59,567 bases of DNA from a virus (IMGVR_UViG_3300042465_004049:1-59567); one strand, 5' to 3'. Positions 8,770-18,219 are shown, numbered from the stretch's first letter. The notes: a model not told the origin generated them from the letters alone. Program-made: numbers and translations.

Positions 8770-9078
8770 TTATTTTATAACCATTAATAAATCCATTTCT
8801 CTACATAAGAAATATTCAGTATCATCTAATTTAATTTTTTGAATATTCATTCCACCATGCGGTAATAATACTTTATCACCTACTGATACTTCCATTGGAA
8901 TTTTAGCTCCATTTTGGGTATAAATACCATTCCCTACTGAAACAATTATACCAAATTTGTTATCACCATCTTGAACAGTGTCTGGTATGATGATTCCACC
9001 AATCTTTTTTTCTCCTGACTCTACTTTAATTAGGACTCTATCTCCTAATGGTTTTGCTAATTGTACTTCTGTTGACAT
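8770..9078 (-). CDS. GroES-like cochaperonin (functional analogue of T4 gp31)
   Basis: 102 aa, GroES length. AKPLGDRVLIKV at the N-terminus and KIGGIIIPDTVQ match GroES: beta-barrel start and mobile loop with the G-G-I-I-I-P signature that docks into the GroEL apical domain. VSVGDKVLLPHGG and the DDTEYFLCREMDLLMVI ending complete the fold. It caps host GroEL during folding, in T4 for the major capsid protein. The sequence is closer to bacterial GroES than to T4 gp31. Confidence 0.93.
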   Translation of the reverse strand: MSTEVQLAKPLGDRVLIKVESGEKKIGGIIIPDTVQDGDNKFGIIVSVGNGIYTQNGAKIPMEVSVGDKVLLPHGGMNIQKIKLDDTEYFLCREMDLLMVIK

Positions 9079-9098
9079 ATTTTTTTTTGTTTAATTTA

Positions 9099-9308
9099 TT
9101 AATCGAACCATTGTCCTCTATTGGTCTTTAACTTAGTTACACCACTTTTTCTAAGAACTTCGTGGCCTTTCTTTTTCCACTCACCTACTACTTTTTTATC
9201 TTTACGCTTATGTAAGGCTAGTTGGTCTAAATAAGAGAAAAAATCATCCTCTGATAATTTCTTTAAATCATCGTCAGTTAGTGGGTTTTTAGGGTCGTAT
9301 GTTATCAT
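9099..9308 (-). CDS. Hypothetical small protein (69 aa)
   Basis: Not recognised. It is charged and probably helical, with an acidic N-terminal half (TDDDLKKLSEDDFFSYLDQL) and a basic C-terminus (KRKDKKVVGEWKKKGHEVLR). It is the first gene after a strong promoter (9327-9358), so it is probably expressed early. Function unknown. Confidence 0.6.
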   Translation of the reverse strand: MITYDPKNPLTDDDLKKLSEDDFFSYLDQLALHKRKDKKVVGEWKKKGHEVLRKSGVTKLKTNRGQWFD

Positions 9309-9326
9309 TATATCCGTATTTATCCT

Positions 9327-9358
9327 TAAATATACGAAAATATATCCGTATTACCAAA
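9327..9358 (-). promoter_or_regulatory. Promoter, TTTGG-N19-TATATTTA
   Basis: Coding-strand TTTGG (9358-9354), a 19-nt spacer TAATACGGATATATTTTCG, then TATATTTA (9334-9327). It ends 19 nt before the start of the 69-aa gene and would also serve the GroES, zinc-ribbon and gp62 genes downstream. Confidence 0.75.
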
Positions 9359-9673
9359 TTATAAGGATACTATTTTTTGAAGGTATTCTTCGATTTTTTC
9401 AGGTTTACTTCCTATTAGGGGTGTTTCTACTATATTTCCCTCAAAGACTCCTAGAAACGTAGGTATATTCGTTAAATTGATAATGCTCCTACTCTTTGGT
9501 GATTCATCTGCATTGATATACACAAATGATATATTTTCATAATATGTAGATAATCTTTCAAAGTGAGGTTTTATCTTTGCACAATCAGGACACCAATCTG
9601 CGTAGAACATTATGAATACCTTAGAATGGTTATTAATAATTTCTTTAAGATTATCATTAACCAACTCTATCAT
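9359..9673 (-). CDS. Thioredoxin-like protein with a CPDC active site
   Basis: 104 aa from the ATG at 9673, which overlaps the clamp-loader stop as ATGA; an in-frame ATG 39 nt upstream would lie inside gp44 and is less likely. FIMFYADWCPDCAKIKPHFE holds the redox motif W-C-P-D-C, and LTNIPTFLGVFEGN holds the conserved cis-proline (IPT). Thioredoxins reduce ribonucleotide reductase; in T7 thioredoxin is also a polymerase processivity factor. A second thioredoxin (24395) lies beside nrdA, so this copy may have another partner. Confidence 0.85.
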   Translation of the reverse strand: MIELVNDNLKEIINNHSKVFIMFYADWCPDCAKIKPHFERLSTYYENISFVYINADESPKSRSIINLTNIPTFLGVFEGNIVETPLIGSKPEKIEEYLQKIVSL

Positions 9674-10617
9674 ATCACATCGTTTATTTCGATAAGAGTT
9701 GCCATAAAACAAATCTCCTTATCTACAATCATAGCATCTTTGTATTGTCCTTGTGCGAGAATCATAATTACGGCAGAAGTATTACCCACTGCATAATCGT
9801 TTACCTTTTCGTAAAGATGGGTGTATAATTCAGTAAAATCTTGTATACGAGAATCTGCAACTGCTTGTCTTAGATTTACATAACGATTTCTCTTATCATC
9901 CTTTGATTTAAGAATATCTATAATTTTTACTCTAACATCTGCATCAGATATACTACTACTATCAATTTTTAATATTCCCTTTGAGGAATTAAGTTGACAG
10001 GTATTAATAATTTTACGAATATCTGGATATGATGAATCTACTATTGGAACTAATTCTTTTAATTCAAATTGGATTCGTTCCTCTGTTAATATTTTACTAA
10101 TTTGTACTGCCACATCTTTTTTAGTGGGTGGTATAATCTGAAAGGTTTGGCATCTACTTTGTATCGGGTCAATGATTTTCTCCACATAGTTACAAGTCAA
10201 AATGAATCGACAATGTTTACTAAATGTTTCCATTAGATTTCTAAGGATTGCTTGAGCCTGAGGAGTCATATAATCAAACTCATCTAAGATAACAATTTTT
10301 ATATCTTTAAACCCAATTGTAGATGCAAATGATTTTACTTTATTACGGACAGTATCCACATTGTTTTCATCAGATGCGTTTAGTATCATAAAATCACAAT
10401 TGATTGAATTAACAATCAACTTTGCAAGAGTGGTTTTACCTGTTCCCGCTTTACCAAATAAAAGTAAATGTGGGACATCTCCACTTTCAATATAATCGCG
10501 AATCTTTTGTTTTAAATGGTCATTGCCAACATAATCCTCTAATTTCTTAGGACGATATTTTTCAACCCAAAGTGTGTTGGGGGTTTCTTCTTTTATATTT
10601 TCTTCGAAAAATGCCAT
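9670..10617 (-). CDS. 44: Clamp loader ATPase subunit (T4 gp44-like, RFC small-subunit family)
   Basis: 315 aa, close to T4 gp44 (319). Seen in order: KYRPKKLEDYVG (RFC box), GKAGTGKT Walker A (residues 55-62), IVILDEFDYM Walker B, FILTCNYVEKI sensor 1, and the IQSRCQTFQI SRC arginine-finger motif. AAA+ ATPase that opens the gp45 clamp and loads it on primer-template DNA with gp62. Stop overlaps the following thioredoxin start. Confidence 0.95.
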   Translation of the reverse strand: MAFFEENIKEETPNTLWVEKYRPKKLEDYVGNDHLKQKIRDYIESGDVPHLLLFGKAGTGKTTLAKLIVNSINCDFMILNASDENNVDTVRNKVKSFASTIGFKDIKIVILDEFDYMTPQAQAILRNLMETFSKHCRFILTCNYVEKIIDPIQSRCQTFQIIPPTKKDVAVQISKILTEERIQFELKELVPIVDSSYPDIRKIINTCQLNSSKGILKIDSSSISDADVRVKIIDILKSKDDKRNRYVNLRQAVADSRIQDFTELYTHLYEKVNDYAVGNTSAVIMILAQGQYKDAMIVDKEICFMATLIEINDVI

Positions 10618-10618
10618 A

Positions 10619-11206
10619 TTATTTATTTTGTGTTGTATCCGTATTATATTTTGCTAATTCCTCAGGTGTTGCAAATGGTTCAGGAGGTTGTTCAGACCAA
10701 AATTGTTGCTCCAATTCAGGTGTCCAACCACCATCATCAATTGCACCAAAGAAATCATTTTCTAATTCCTCTAATGATTCGCCTAATGATTTGTTTATAT
10801 TTTGTATAGTTGGAGAATTTGGGCCGTGTTCCGGTTTCCATGTTGAATTAGTATAACTCATTGTACTCCCACTTGGATACCCATATGCAGTTGCTGATGG
10901 AGTTGATGTTACAAATTGTGGTGTTGCGTATGTAATAGAACTTTGACCAGGTGTTGTTGTTATTGTTCCAGATGAACCACTACCACAATTTATTTGATAT
11001 GGGTTATATGGGTTATATGGTTGGATAAATGGTAATGTTTGTATTGGTGCAGTATTAGGAACTCCAAACGGAAATCCTATTGGTTCTTCATCCTTAACCT
11101 CTACCAATTTATCTTTTAACGCATCCCATTGTTTTGGAGTTGGTGCGTATTCGTGGCAGGCTTCTACAAAACCTTTAAGCCATATAACGTATTCTTTCGA
11201 TGTCAT
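10619..11206 (-). CDS. Hypothetical protein with phage WLKGF..W..L domain and low-complexity tail
   Basis: 195 aa. The first 40 residues (EYVIWLKGFVEACHEYAPTP ... QWDALKDKLVEV) match a small helical domain seen in many phage proteins, which I know only as a hypothetical family. The middle (about 45-125) is rich in P, G, S, T, Y with the short repeat PYNPYNPYQ and is probably disordered; the C-terminus is acidic with W and Q. It is cotranscribed with gp44 (1-nt gap). An unlinked role cannot be assigned. Confidence 0.6.
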   Translation of the reverse strand: MTSKEYVIWLKGFVEACHEYAPTPKQWDALKDKLVEVKDEEPIGFPFGVPNTAPIQTLPFIQPYNPYNPYQINCGSGSSGTITTTPGQSSITYATPQFVTSTPSATAYGYPSGSTMSYTNSTWKPEHGPNSPTIQNINKSLGESLEELENDFFGAIDDGGWTPELEQQFWSEQPPEPFATPEELAKYNTDTTQNK

Positions 11207-11227
11207 TATGTATAAATATTATTTGTT

Positions 11228-12580
11228 TTATTTCTTAATAAGGATAAACTCTCTAAAATAATTCATTTCATTATAAATCCAATCTAAAATTAATTTCTTA
11301 TTATGTTTAATTTTAGGTAAATTTTCTAAATAAATTCTTTTAGCATCTTCCAGTGATATATTCCCTAATGCTTCAATTACATAATCCATTTGTTTAATCG
11401 GGTCTTCAGTTTCTAAAAATAAAGGATTGATTCCCAATTCTTTTATAAAGGTATGGCCTCCCAATTTCTCAAATTCTCTATAAAATTTATTTGAACCTAC
11501 TGAAATATATAATTTTTCAAAGAATAATCCATGATATGTTTTTTCAGACCAAAAATCAAATAATTTATTAAATAGTATATGAGTTTCACCCACCACTTCA
11601 ATATAACTTTTGTTGTAATCTTTATTGACAATATTTTCAGTTGAATATTCAAATCGTTTATGCTCTCCTAATGGGTCGTAAATCTTATCGTAGTGTGATA
11701 TTGGTTTATAAAAATCACTATTCCAATACTTGTATACTTCGGATTTGATTAAATTAGTTCCATCAGTATTTGGATTTTTAGTTCTTACCATTTCTGAATA
11801 TTCTTTGAAAAAGAACTTATTCATAGTTACATATCCCTTATCAATCAACCCATTTTCTATAATGTTATTAATAAAATATAATCTATGATAACGTGGTTTA
11901 CCACCCAACATTCCAAATACTTTTTCCCTATCTTTAATTGGTTCTACCAATCTATGTAACCAATCGTAAAACGTTTCTTCACCATTTAGGATTTGTTGCC
12001 AGTTATTTGGTGATACCTCAAATGCAAGAATATCATAAATGTAATTCCAAAGTGAATTGAATGTATTTACCTTAGTATTTTTCAATCCTTCAAATAATGG
12101 ATAATCAGCCATTTTGATATAATCAAAATCGTAATCATTAATACATCCCACATAGTGGTCTGCTTCATAATCACAAGGTTCAAAATATGATAATCCAAAC
12201 GCTATTCTACAATTACGTTCCTTATATACTTTTTCAAGTTGTTTTACAAACCCAATACCAAACACTCTAAATAGTTTAACCCATACCCCTACAAATTGCC
12301 ATCTATCTAAAATGAAAGTTGCATTTTCAGGTGGGTTAATAAAAATGGAATCTTGATTAGTAGCAAAGAAATTATGATTTGTAATTTCCTGACCTCTATC
12401 ATCGCGTGTCATCCACACAATATTATTTTCATCGAAATCACTAAATAACTTAATCTGAAATTCCTCACCTTCATGCGTAAGATTGAGTACTTTATACTCC
12501 GGTGTTAGTTCTAATTGTTTAAATTTAGATTTACCGAATAAGGAAAATAATTGAGGTTCTCTTGATACTATATTAATCAT
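11228..12580 (-). CDS. Hypothetical 450-aa protein (phage 'SEKT...F..GG.TF' family)
   Basis: No enzyme motif is certain. The C-terminal part FWSEKTYHGLFFEKLYISVG followed by KFYREFEKLGGHTFIKELG resembles a C-terminal signature I know from uncharacterised phage proteins (TEKTxKP ... L..LGFKTF), often found near sugar and glycosyltransferase genes. The N-terminal half is rich in aromatic residues and has no signal peptide. It is 2 nt downstream of the large SPPY methyltransferase gene. A link to modification of sugars or DNA is only a guess. Confidence 0.6.
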   Translation of the reverse strand: MINIVSREPQLFSLFGKSKFKQLELTPEYKVLNLTHEGEEFQIKLFSDFDENNIVWMTRDDRGQEITNHNFFATNQDSIFINPPENATFILDRWQFVGVWVKLFRVFGIGFVKQLEKVYKERNCRIAFGLSYFEPCDYEADHYVGCINDYDFDYIKMADYPLFEGLKNTKVNTFNSLWNYIYDILAFEVSPNNWQQILNGEETFYDWLHRLVEPIKDREKVFGMLGGKPRYHRLYFINNIIENGLIDKGYVTMNKFFFKEYSEMVRTKNPNTDGTNLIKSEVYKYWNSDFYKPISHYDKIYDPLGEHKRFEYSTENIVNKDYNKSYIEVVGETHILFNKLFDFWSEKTYHGLFFEKLYISVGSNKFYREFEKLGGHTFIKELGINPLFLETEDPIKQMDYVIEALGNISLEDAKRIYLENLPKIKHNKKLILDWIYNEMNYFREFILIKK

Positions 12581-12582
12581 AA

Positions 12583-14217
12583 TTATGGTTTGTAAAATAC
12601 AAAAATGGGTTCAAACTTATACGCTTTACCATCGTGTTTAACTGCGTTTTTAATACCGGTTTTAGATGGGTCTAATCCTACCATTCGGGTCATTAACATC
12701 TTCAATCTACCTTTATACTCACAACCTAATCCGGTTAGAATATCAATAGAATCTTGTTCCAATGCATAATAGGTATCCTTACCAATTTTAATATCGGCTA
12801 TGTTCCATAGAATGTATCTATCATTTTTAAGATAATCATAAATGGTAGTTAGAGTAGGACGTAAGAAGTTTTGTCTCCAATCCTCATATTCACCATATGC
12901 TTTGAATGATTGATTCTCATCTTGTGAATATTGTTCTCTATTAAAATATGGGGGTGATGTGAATGCTAAATCCAATTTACCTGCATACTTTTGAAACTTA
13001 GGATTATGTTGAATCAACTCCGAGCCATCTTGAAATAACTCATAAGTGTTTGATTGTTTTTGAACCTCAAAGAACTTACCAAATGTTTCTGAGTAATCAT
13101 CTACACAATTTTTGTTATAGAAATCAGCCACATACTCATAACGTGAAATACCTAATTCCGGTATAAAGTTATCAGGGTTCGGGTCAGTTCCAATGTAATG
13201 GGTTTTCTTACGAGAACTCATTGCACCTAATATTCTGCCACCCCATCCACTTGATGAATCATAAATGTGTAGGGGGTCTGATTGTTCAATATGTGAAGTG
13301 TAATGTTCGTATAACCACTTAGCAGTTAGTGCAGGGAAATTCACTGCAGGTTGACCACAACTTAAACGAAACACTTGTAATATCTTTGGAAAGATACCAA
13401 TTGTCTTATCATACCAACGAATCAGATAGAAAAACTTTTTAACCGTCCCATCTTTTAAAGTGGTAGATGGTTCAATCGTTTTAATATTAGATAATTGAGT
13501 ATGTGATAACCATCCCTTATCCTTACATTCTTGTACTTGTTCAGCAGTTAGGTATAGATTACCAAATCCAATATATTGTTCATTGATAGTACCATAATTA
13601 TCTAAGGTATCCTCCTTTACTTTCGCAAGAACAATACCTATGTTTTCGTACTTACCAACGAACACTTTACCTTCATGTACTTTTTGTATAAATTCAATTC
13701 CAGTTTCACCATCCCAAAATTCATTCTCATCTTTCTTATTCACAATAGAACGTGACCACGAATACATAGAATCTTTCTTAACCGCCCTCTTCATTATATG
13801 AACGAAGGTATCTTCTAATTTCGGGTCTGAGAAATGGTCATAAATAGATAATCCACCTTCTGCTGATTTACCGATTGATATTTTGGTTTTCAACATAGTT
13901 GGAAAGAATTGATTTACGGCTGATGCATCTTTATTGAAGTTTTGTAAAATACCCAATGAGTTATCATCTCCCGTCAAATCTTTTTGAAGGAAATCACAAT
14001 CATTTGTTTTTAACTTTTTGAATGAATCGATTATATCATTCTTATCTTTTCCGATAACAGGAGGAACACCATCGGTATCCCATTGTTTAGTTACTTCTAT
14101 GCGTAGTAACTTTGCCCAACTAATAAACTCATCATCAGTCATTTCTAATAACCGATGATAAGTTGTATTGGATTGGAATTCAGAAAATTTAGACCTTTCG
14201 TAATAGTGTTTACTCAT
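12583..14217 (-). CDS. DNA methyltransferase with TSPPYFN motif (544 aa)
   Basis: The SAM-binding motif I is seen as YDSSSGWGGRILGAMSS followed by HYIGTDPNPDN; motif IV is DLAFTSPPYFN (about residue 405), then WNIADIKIG. S-P-P-Y is usual for N4-cytosine enzymes but also occurs in N6-adenine ones, and motif I precedes IV here. The N-terminal 300 residues probably carry target recognition. Two shorter paralogues lie at 21702 and 22927, sharing the SxGWGxR..G and SPPYF(N) blocks. It is coupled with gp45 upstream (3-nt gap). The phage probably methylates its own DNA against restriction, or it participates in a base modification. Confidence 0.8.
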   Translation of the reverse strand: MSKHYYERSKFSEFQSNTTYHRLLEMTDDEFISWAKLLRIEVTKQWDTDGVPPVIGKDKNDIIDSFKKLKTNDCDFLQKDLTGDDNSLGILQNFNKDASAVNQFFPTMLKTKISIGKSAEGGLSIYDHFSDPKLEDTFVHIMKRAVKKDSMYSWSRSIVNKKDENEFWDGETGIEFIQKVHEGKVFVGKYENIGIVLAKVKEDTLDNYGTINEQYIGFGNLYLTAEQVQECKDKGWLSHTQLSNIKTIEPSTTLKDGTVKKFFYLIRWYDKTIGIFPKILQVFRLSCGQPAVNFPALTAKWLYEHYTSHIEQSDPLHIYDSSSGWGGRILGAMSSRKKTHYIGTDPNPDNFIPELGISRYEYVADFYNKNCVDDYSETFGKFFEVQKQSNTYELFQDGSELIQHNPKFQKYAGKLDLAFTSPPYFNREQYSQDENQSFKAYGEYEDWRQNFLRPTLTTIYDYLKNDRYILWNIADIKIGKDTYYALEQDSIDILTGLGCEYKGRLKMLMTRMVGLDPSKTGIKNAVKHDGKAYKFEPIFVFYKP

Positions 14218-14220
14218 ATC

Positions 14221-14934
14221 TTAGTTAGCGATTTCCACTAAATAGTAATCGGATGTATAGGCATCTACTTCAAAATGAATGTGAGATAATCCTTGTGATG
14301 AAATTTCTAAGATAGCATCTTTAGCTTCTTTGTTTGCAACTAAGATTTCCTTTAAGTAAGTTGCTGAGAATGAGATTGGGTTAATACTACCTTCACACTC
14401 ACAATCAACATCAATAGAAATTCTATTAGTGTTAATGTTTGAATGACCTAAGATAATTTGACACTTACCATCTTTTGCAACAAATGTGAAATTGTTCTCA
14501 TCTGTCAACGCCGATTTAGCACGGATGAACTTTGTAATAAAGTTTTCGTCTAACTTAATTTTAATGTTGAAAGTTGGTAATTGTTTCAAATCAGGTACAT
14601 TTGGGATAACCGAAAGGTCAGCCAACATATAATTGATTGAAGTTGAACCATCTTTAAACTTTAATGATACCGCTTTACCATCTACATCAGAAATTTCAAA
14701 ATCAATTGATTCTCCTAATACTGATAACATTTTAGTCAACTTAGATGTATCATATACACCAAATGTTGTATCACTATAACCAAAATCTGTCATTGTTACT
14801 TTACCCAATACTGATTTGTCATCAGAAATGAATGCAGTTGTTAATGAGTTGTCTTTTGTTTCCCACTTTACAGATTCTACTAAACCTGCAAGATTGTACT
14901 TTTGTACGAAACGACCTAATTTACCTTTTTCCAT
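14221..14934 (-). CDS. 45: Sliding clamp (T4 gp45-like)
   Basis: 237 aa (T4 gp45 is 228). The N-terminus KLGRFVQKYNLAGLVESVKW followed by SLTTAFISDDKSVLGKVTM, and the two-domain beta/alpha repeats with KLTKMLSVL and FITKFIRAKSAL, fit the trimeric gp45 clamp. It tethers gp43 to DNA; in T4 it also activates late transcription when tracking on DNA. It is directly downstream of gp43 and has its own promoter (14971-15002). Confidence 0.85.
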   Translation of the reverse strand: MEKGKLGRFVQKYNLAGLVESVKWETKDNSLTTAFISDDKSVLGKVTMTDFGYSDTTFGVYDTSKLTKMLSVLGESIDFEISDVDGKAVSLKFKDGSTSINYMLADLSVIPNVPDLKQLPTFNIKIKLDENFITKFIRAKSALTDENNFTFVAKDGKCQIILGHSNINTNRISIDVDCECEGSINPISFSATYLKEILVANKEAKDAILEISSQGLSHIHFEVDAYTSDYYLVEIAN

Positions 14935-14970
14935 GTTGTTTTTTTTTATTGTTTTAATTTATTGTAAGTG

Positions 14971-15002
14971 TAAAGATACGAATAATTTTTGAATTATCCA
15001 AA
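14971..15002 (-). promoter_or_regulatory. Promoter, TTTGG-N19-TATCTTTA upstream of gp45
   Basis: Coding-strand TTTGG (15002-14998), 19-nt spacer ending ATTATTCG, then TATCTTTA (14978-14971). It lies between the gp43 stop (15009) and the gp45 start (14934). A separate promoter lets the clamp be made in excess over polymerase. Confidence 0.75.
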
Positions 15003-15008
15003 TTTATT

Positions 15009-17516
15009 TTAAAAAGAAAAGAATTTTTCTGCATTTTTTTGTTCACTCATTACTTCACCCCAACCTAAGGCGTTATAGAAATCTTGTAACTTACCTTTTA
15101 ATTCCGCTTCGAAGATTCGATTATGGTCGGTATAAGTTGTAATGAAATCAACTATTTCTTGTGGGTCATCATATCCTGTGAATCCCAATCCATCAATTCC
15201 TAATGGATTATTTTTAAGATAGACCCATTTGATTTTATCACCATCTTTCATTGGTGAATATTTGAATGGGGCTTTAAAGTGGGTTAAACAATCATTATAT
15301 AGAATTGCTGCTTTAACGTGAGCAGGTGCACCTTTTTCCATATGGAATAATTGTCTTTTCTTTGGTGAATATTTTGAAAGGTTTTTAACTGCTGAGTTCT
15401 TTGCAATTTCATGTATCGGTCTACTTACCATACTCTTTTTAAACGCAAGAACAAATGCTGTTAATTCCTCTTCAGTTTTACCTTTTAAGATATCTATTAG
15501 AACCGTCCCCATACAATCTTGAAACGCCTTAGGGAATGATGACCTTCTAACATCCAATCCCTTTACATCCAATCTATCTACGGCAACACCATTGTTTGAA
15601 ATAATCCATTGTGCGTATCTCTTTTTTGCAATCCAAATACCTGCCCTAGCAACGTATTCCTTTTTAATTTCTAATCGGTGATTTTGAACATTGAAAAACT
15701 TATCTGAAAGAATATCATAAAACTTATTTAGATAATCTTGCATTTCACCTGCGATTCCATCTACCAATACTGCAACTTCACTATCTGGCATTTCCTTCCA
15801 ATTTGGATGACGGAAATCTAAAAGTGGTACTGCAGAAAAAAATACTGAATCCGTATCAATGTAAATGTTAGAATCCACATCAGTAGTACCTAACTCTTTA
15901 TTGTATTTGATGTTTCCCATATTCGCAGAGTTCTTAATAACCGTCTGACCCGTAGTCGTAACTGCCTCCGCATTATCAACATCATAAAACCGAAAGGCAG
16001 GAAGACCAAGCACACCATAAAGAGAGTTAAGTAGAATTTTTTGAACCAACTGTCTTTTGCCGTAAAAGGCATATTTTTCTTTATTACCCTCCTGGCCGTA
16101 CTTCTTTTCCAACTTTCTAAACTCCACCCTTTCATTGAACCAAATATCTAAAATTTCAGGAATACATCCTATTTTATCTTTACGATATAACACACCATTT
16201 GATGATATTGTTAAATCTGCCTCTTTAATATACTTTTCTAAATTATCACGTGAGATTTTATTATCACCCATTTGATAGTAATCAACCTCCCTCTTCATAT
16301 ATTTCTGAACATCCCAATCTGCAATTTTAGCAACTTTGGTTTCAGGAGAAATGTTGATTGTCATGATGATTGATGGATATAGAGATGTTAAATCCAAATC
16401 ATATACCCAATCATACTTACCCACAATCGGGTCTTTTACATACGCACCGATAAACTTTTCTTGTTCATTATCTCTCAATGCCTGCATCATTTCCTTACGG
16501 TCTGATGGTTTATTCGGAGCAACTAATCCCTTACGTTTAAGGAAACATAACAATGCACCCTCTAAATACTTAGATGAATAAACGAAGTCCTCATAGGGAA
16601 CGTGTCCTGCGTGGCAGATACCTCTACATAAATCAATGAATTGTAATTTCTTATCCAACTCCACAACAATCTCAACATCGACTAAGTTATACTCAATGAA
16701 CTTTTCAATGTCTTCATTAAATAAATCATCCAATGAACCTTGATATTCAATCTTACCCTTACCTAATTCAATCGTACCAATGGTATCTAATCGATAGTTA
16801 GGTAATTCGTTGTAGTTAAATTTCTTATAGAGTGATAGGTAATCCAAACAACTTACTCCTGCAAAGAACCATCTTTGACGATATGGAGAATAAAATGCTT
16901 GACCAATAGGTGATAACCTCTTTGCTTGAGATTCACCTAAGATGCGTTTCATTCGGTTGAATAGATACGGAATATCAAAATTATCAATGTTCCAACCAGT
17001 TAAAATATCCGGTGCAATACCTTCATAAAGTTCTAAGAACTTCATACACATATCCCTTTCATCTCTGAATGGTAGAATGATTGCCTTATCGGTTTTTCGT
17101 TCCACCATCTTACCTTTCTTATCCATAATCAATACCCAATATTGATTGGTGATATTATCTTGTAGACCAATAGCGGTAAGTTCGTTTTCAGCTTTTTCGG
17201 TATCAGGTAATCCACTTTCCATTTCCACCTCAATATCAAATGTCATTGTTACGATGGTATCTGATGGAATATCGGAATCGGTATAAGTATCGACTAAAAC
17301 ACGTGTTGTTTCGGGTACATCCGATTCAAATAAATTTGGGTCATCCCCTTTGAATTTATAAATCTTAGTTAATTTATCACCATAAATAGAACGGGCTTCA
17401 CCTCTCTCTGCTCTTTCGTATGCGTATCTGGTGTATGGGAAGGTTCGGTAACCTAAATGAGAATCCCAAAGGTGAATGAGATTTCGTTCCCTTTGATAAT
17501 ATATGTTTTTGTACAA
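15009..17516 (-). CDS. 43: Family B DNA polymerase (T4 gp43-like)
   Basis: 835 aa (T4 gp43 is 898). Exonuclease motifs: MTFDIEVEME (Exo I, D94/E96), GWNIDNFDIPYLFNR (Exo II) and an Exo III-like YNLVDVEIV. Polymerase motifs: YDLDLTSLYPSIIM (A), KILLNSLYGVLG (B) and YIDTDSVFFS (C). The only possible start is TTG at 17516: an in-frame stop lies five codons upstream (17529-17531), and the first internal Met is within the exonuclease domain. The C-terminal end (NAEKFFSF) probably holds the clamp-binding peptide (aromatic pair, as in T4). Confidence 0.95.
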   Translation of the reverse strand: MYKNIYYQRERNLIHLWDSHLGYRTFPYTRYAYERAERGEARSIYGDKLTKIYKFKGDDPNLFESDVPETTRVLVDTYTDSDIPSDTIVTMTFDIEVEMESGLPDTEKAENELTAIGLQDNITNQYWVLIMDKKGKMVERKTDKAIILPFRDERDMCMKFLELYEGIAPDILTGWNIDNFDIPYLFNRMKRILGESQAKRLSPIGQAFYSPYRQRWFFAGVSCLDYLSLYKKFNYNELPNYRLDTIGTIELGKGKIEYQGSLDDLFNEDIEKFIEYNLVDVEIVVELDKKLQFIDLCRGICHAGHVPYEDFVYSSKYLEGALLCFLKRKGLVAPNKPSDRKEMMQALRDNEQEKFIGAYVKDPIVGKYDWVYDLDLTSLYPSIIMTINISPETKVAKIADWDVQKYMKREVDYYQMGDNKISRDNLEKYIKEADLTISSNGVLYRKDKIGCIPEILDIWFNERVEFRKLEKKYGQEGNKEKYAFYGKRQLVQKILLNSLYGVLGLPAFRFYDVDNAEAVTTTGQTVIKNSANMGNIKYNKELGTTDVDSNIYIDTDSVFFSAVPLLDFRHPNWKEMPDSEVAVLVDGIAGEMQDYLNKFYDILSDKFFNVQNHRLEIKKEYVARAGIWIAKKRYAQWIISNNGVAVDRLDVKGLDVRRSSFPKAFQDCMGTVLIDILKGKTEEELTAFVLAFKKSMVSRPIHEIAKNSAVKNLSKYSPKKRQLFHMEKGAPAHVKAAILYNDCLTHFKAPFKYSPMKDGDKIKWVYLKNNPLGIDGLGFTGYDDPQEIVDFITTYTDHNRIFEAELKGKLQDFYNALGWGEVMSEQKNAEKFFSF

Positions 17517-17543
17517 ATCTGTAACTTTTTATGTGTAATTTTA

Positions 17544-17909
17544 TTATTTTATTGATTCATTAAATCTTCTTCTCTCTTCCATTGATTTCCAATTCACACC
17601 ATCAATCAAATCATCAATGGTATCAAATGATGGAGAATTTATCAGACCACCACCCATTAACATAACAATCTTACCAGATGAGGATTTTTTAATACTACCG
17701 GTAGATATTACTTGCCAAAAGTTTCTTTTACCTTTATATTCATCAGGAACGATAAAATCAATAATATTACCTTTACCTTTGATTATATTTAACTTTTCAG
17801 TCTTACTAATTTTTTCCAAAGATTTATTAGCAGGGATTCCTTCAGCTCCTTTAAATTGTTTTCCGCCGAATTCGGTAATTAGATTCTTTAACTTTATCAT
17901 ATTGGACAT
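17544..17909 (-). CDS. Hypothetical protein (MIKLKNLITEFG N-terminus)
   Basis: About 121 aa from the ATG at 17909, or 118 aa from the ATG at 17900, which is better spaced behind AAGGA. The longer reading from GTG-like starts upstream would overlap the promoter-like region. The N-terminus MIKLKNLITEFG resembles those of virion proteins in marine T4-like phages, which I know only as uncharacterised. The rest is glycine- and basic-rich (GGKQFKGAEGIPANKSLEKI). Function not known. Confidence 0.55.
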   Translation of the reverse strand: MSNMIKLKNLITEFGGKQFKGAEGIPANKSLEKISKTEKLNIIKGKGNIIDFIVPDEYKGKRNFWQVISTGSIKKSSSGKIVMLMGGGLINSPSFDTIDDLIDGVNWKSMEERRRFNESIK

Positions 17910-17925
17910 CCTTGTTATTTGTTTA

Positions 17926-17957
17926 TAAATATAAAATAAATTGGATTTAACACCCAA
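17926..17957 (-). promoter_or_regulatory. Promoter-like site, TTGG-N20-TATATTTA
   Basis: Coding-strand TATATTTATA with a TTGGG 19-20 nt upstream; the -33 box is one base off relative to the other sites. It lies 17-26 nt before the likely starts of the MIKLKN protein gene. It could be either a weak TTTGG-class promoter or a TATATTTATA-class site. Confidence 0.4.
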
Positions 17958-17976
17958 TTTTACATTTTTGTTTTAA

Positions 17977-18219
17977 TTATAGTTTTTTTAATGGAACTAA
18001 TTTACCATCAACTATTTTATGAGGTATCCCATCTTTAATTACAAATGGTGGTTTTTTATTTATATCAATTCCTTGATTAAGTAACTCTTGTTTTATTTGT
18101 TTTTTACGCAGTTCTTCCTCTCTACGATTGAACCATTTTTCAGCTTTTAAACTACCTTCTTTTGGTAAAGATATCTTATGTGGTTTAAATGAACTCTTCT
18201 TTTTTATATCACCTGCCAT
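17977..18219 (-). CDS. Hypothetical basic small protein (80 aa)
   Basis: Lysine-rich and hydrophilic (AGDIKKKSSFKPHKISLPKE, NRREEELRKKQIKQELLNQ), with a predicted central helix and a small beta C-terminus (KPPFVIKDGIPHKIVDGKLV). Could bind nucleic acid; no family recognised. Sits 12 nt downstream of the PLP enzyme gene in the same operon. Confidence 0.55.
   Translation of the reverse strand: MAGDIKKKSSFKPHKISLPKEGSLKAEKWFNRREEELRKKQIKQELLNQGIDINKKPPFVIKDGIPHKIVDGKLVPLKKL

Noticed and set aside
15890-16135. 81-codon minus-strand frame
   Set aside because: Out of frame inside gp43, Lys/Arg/Leu-rich without any motif.
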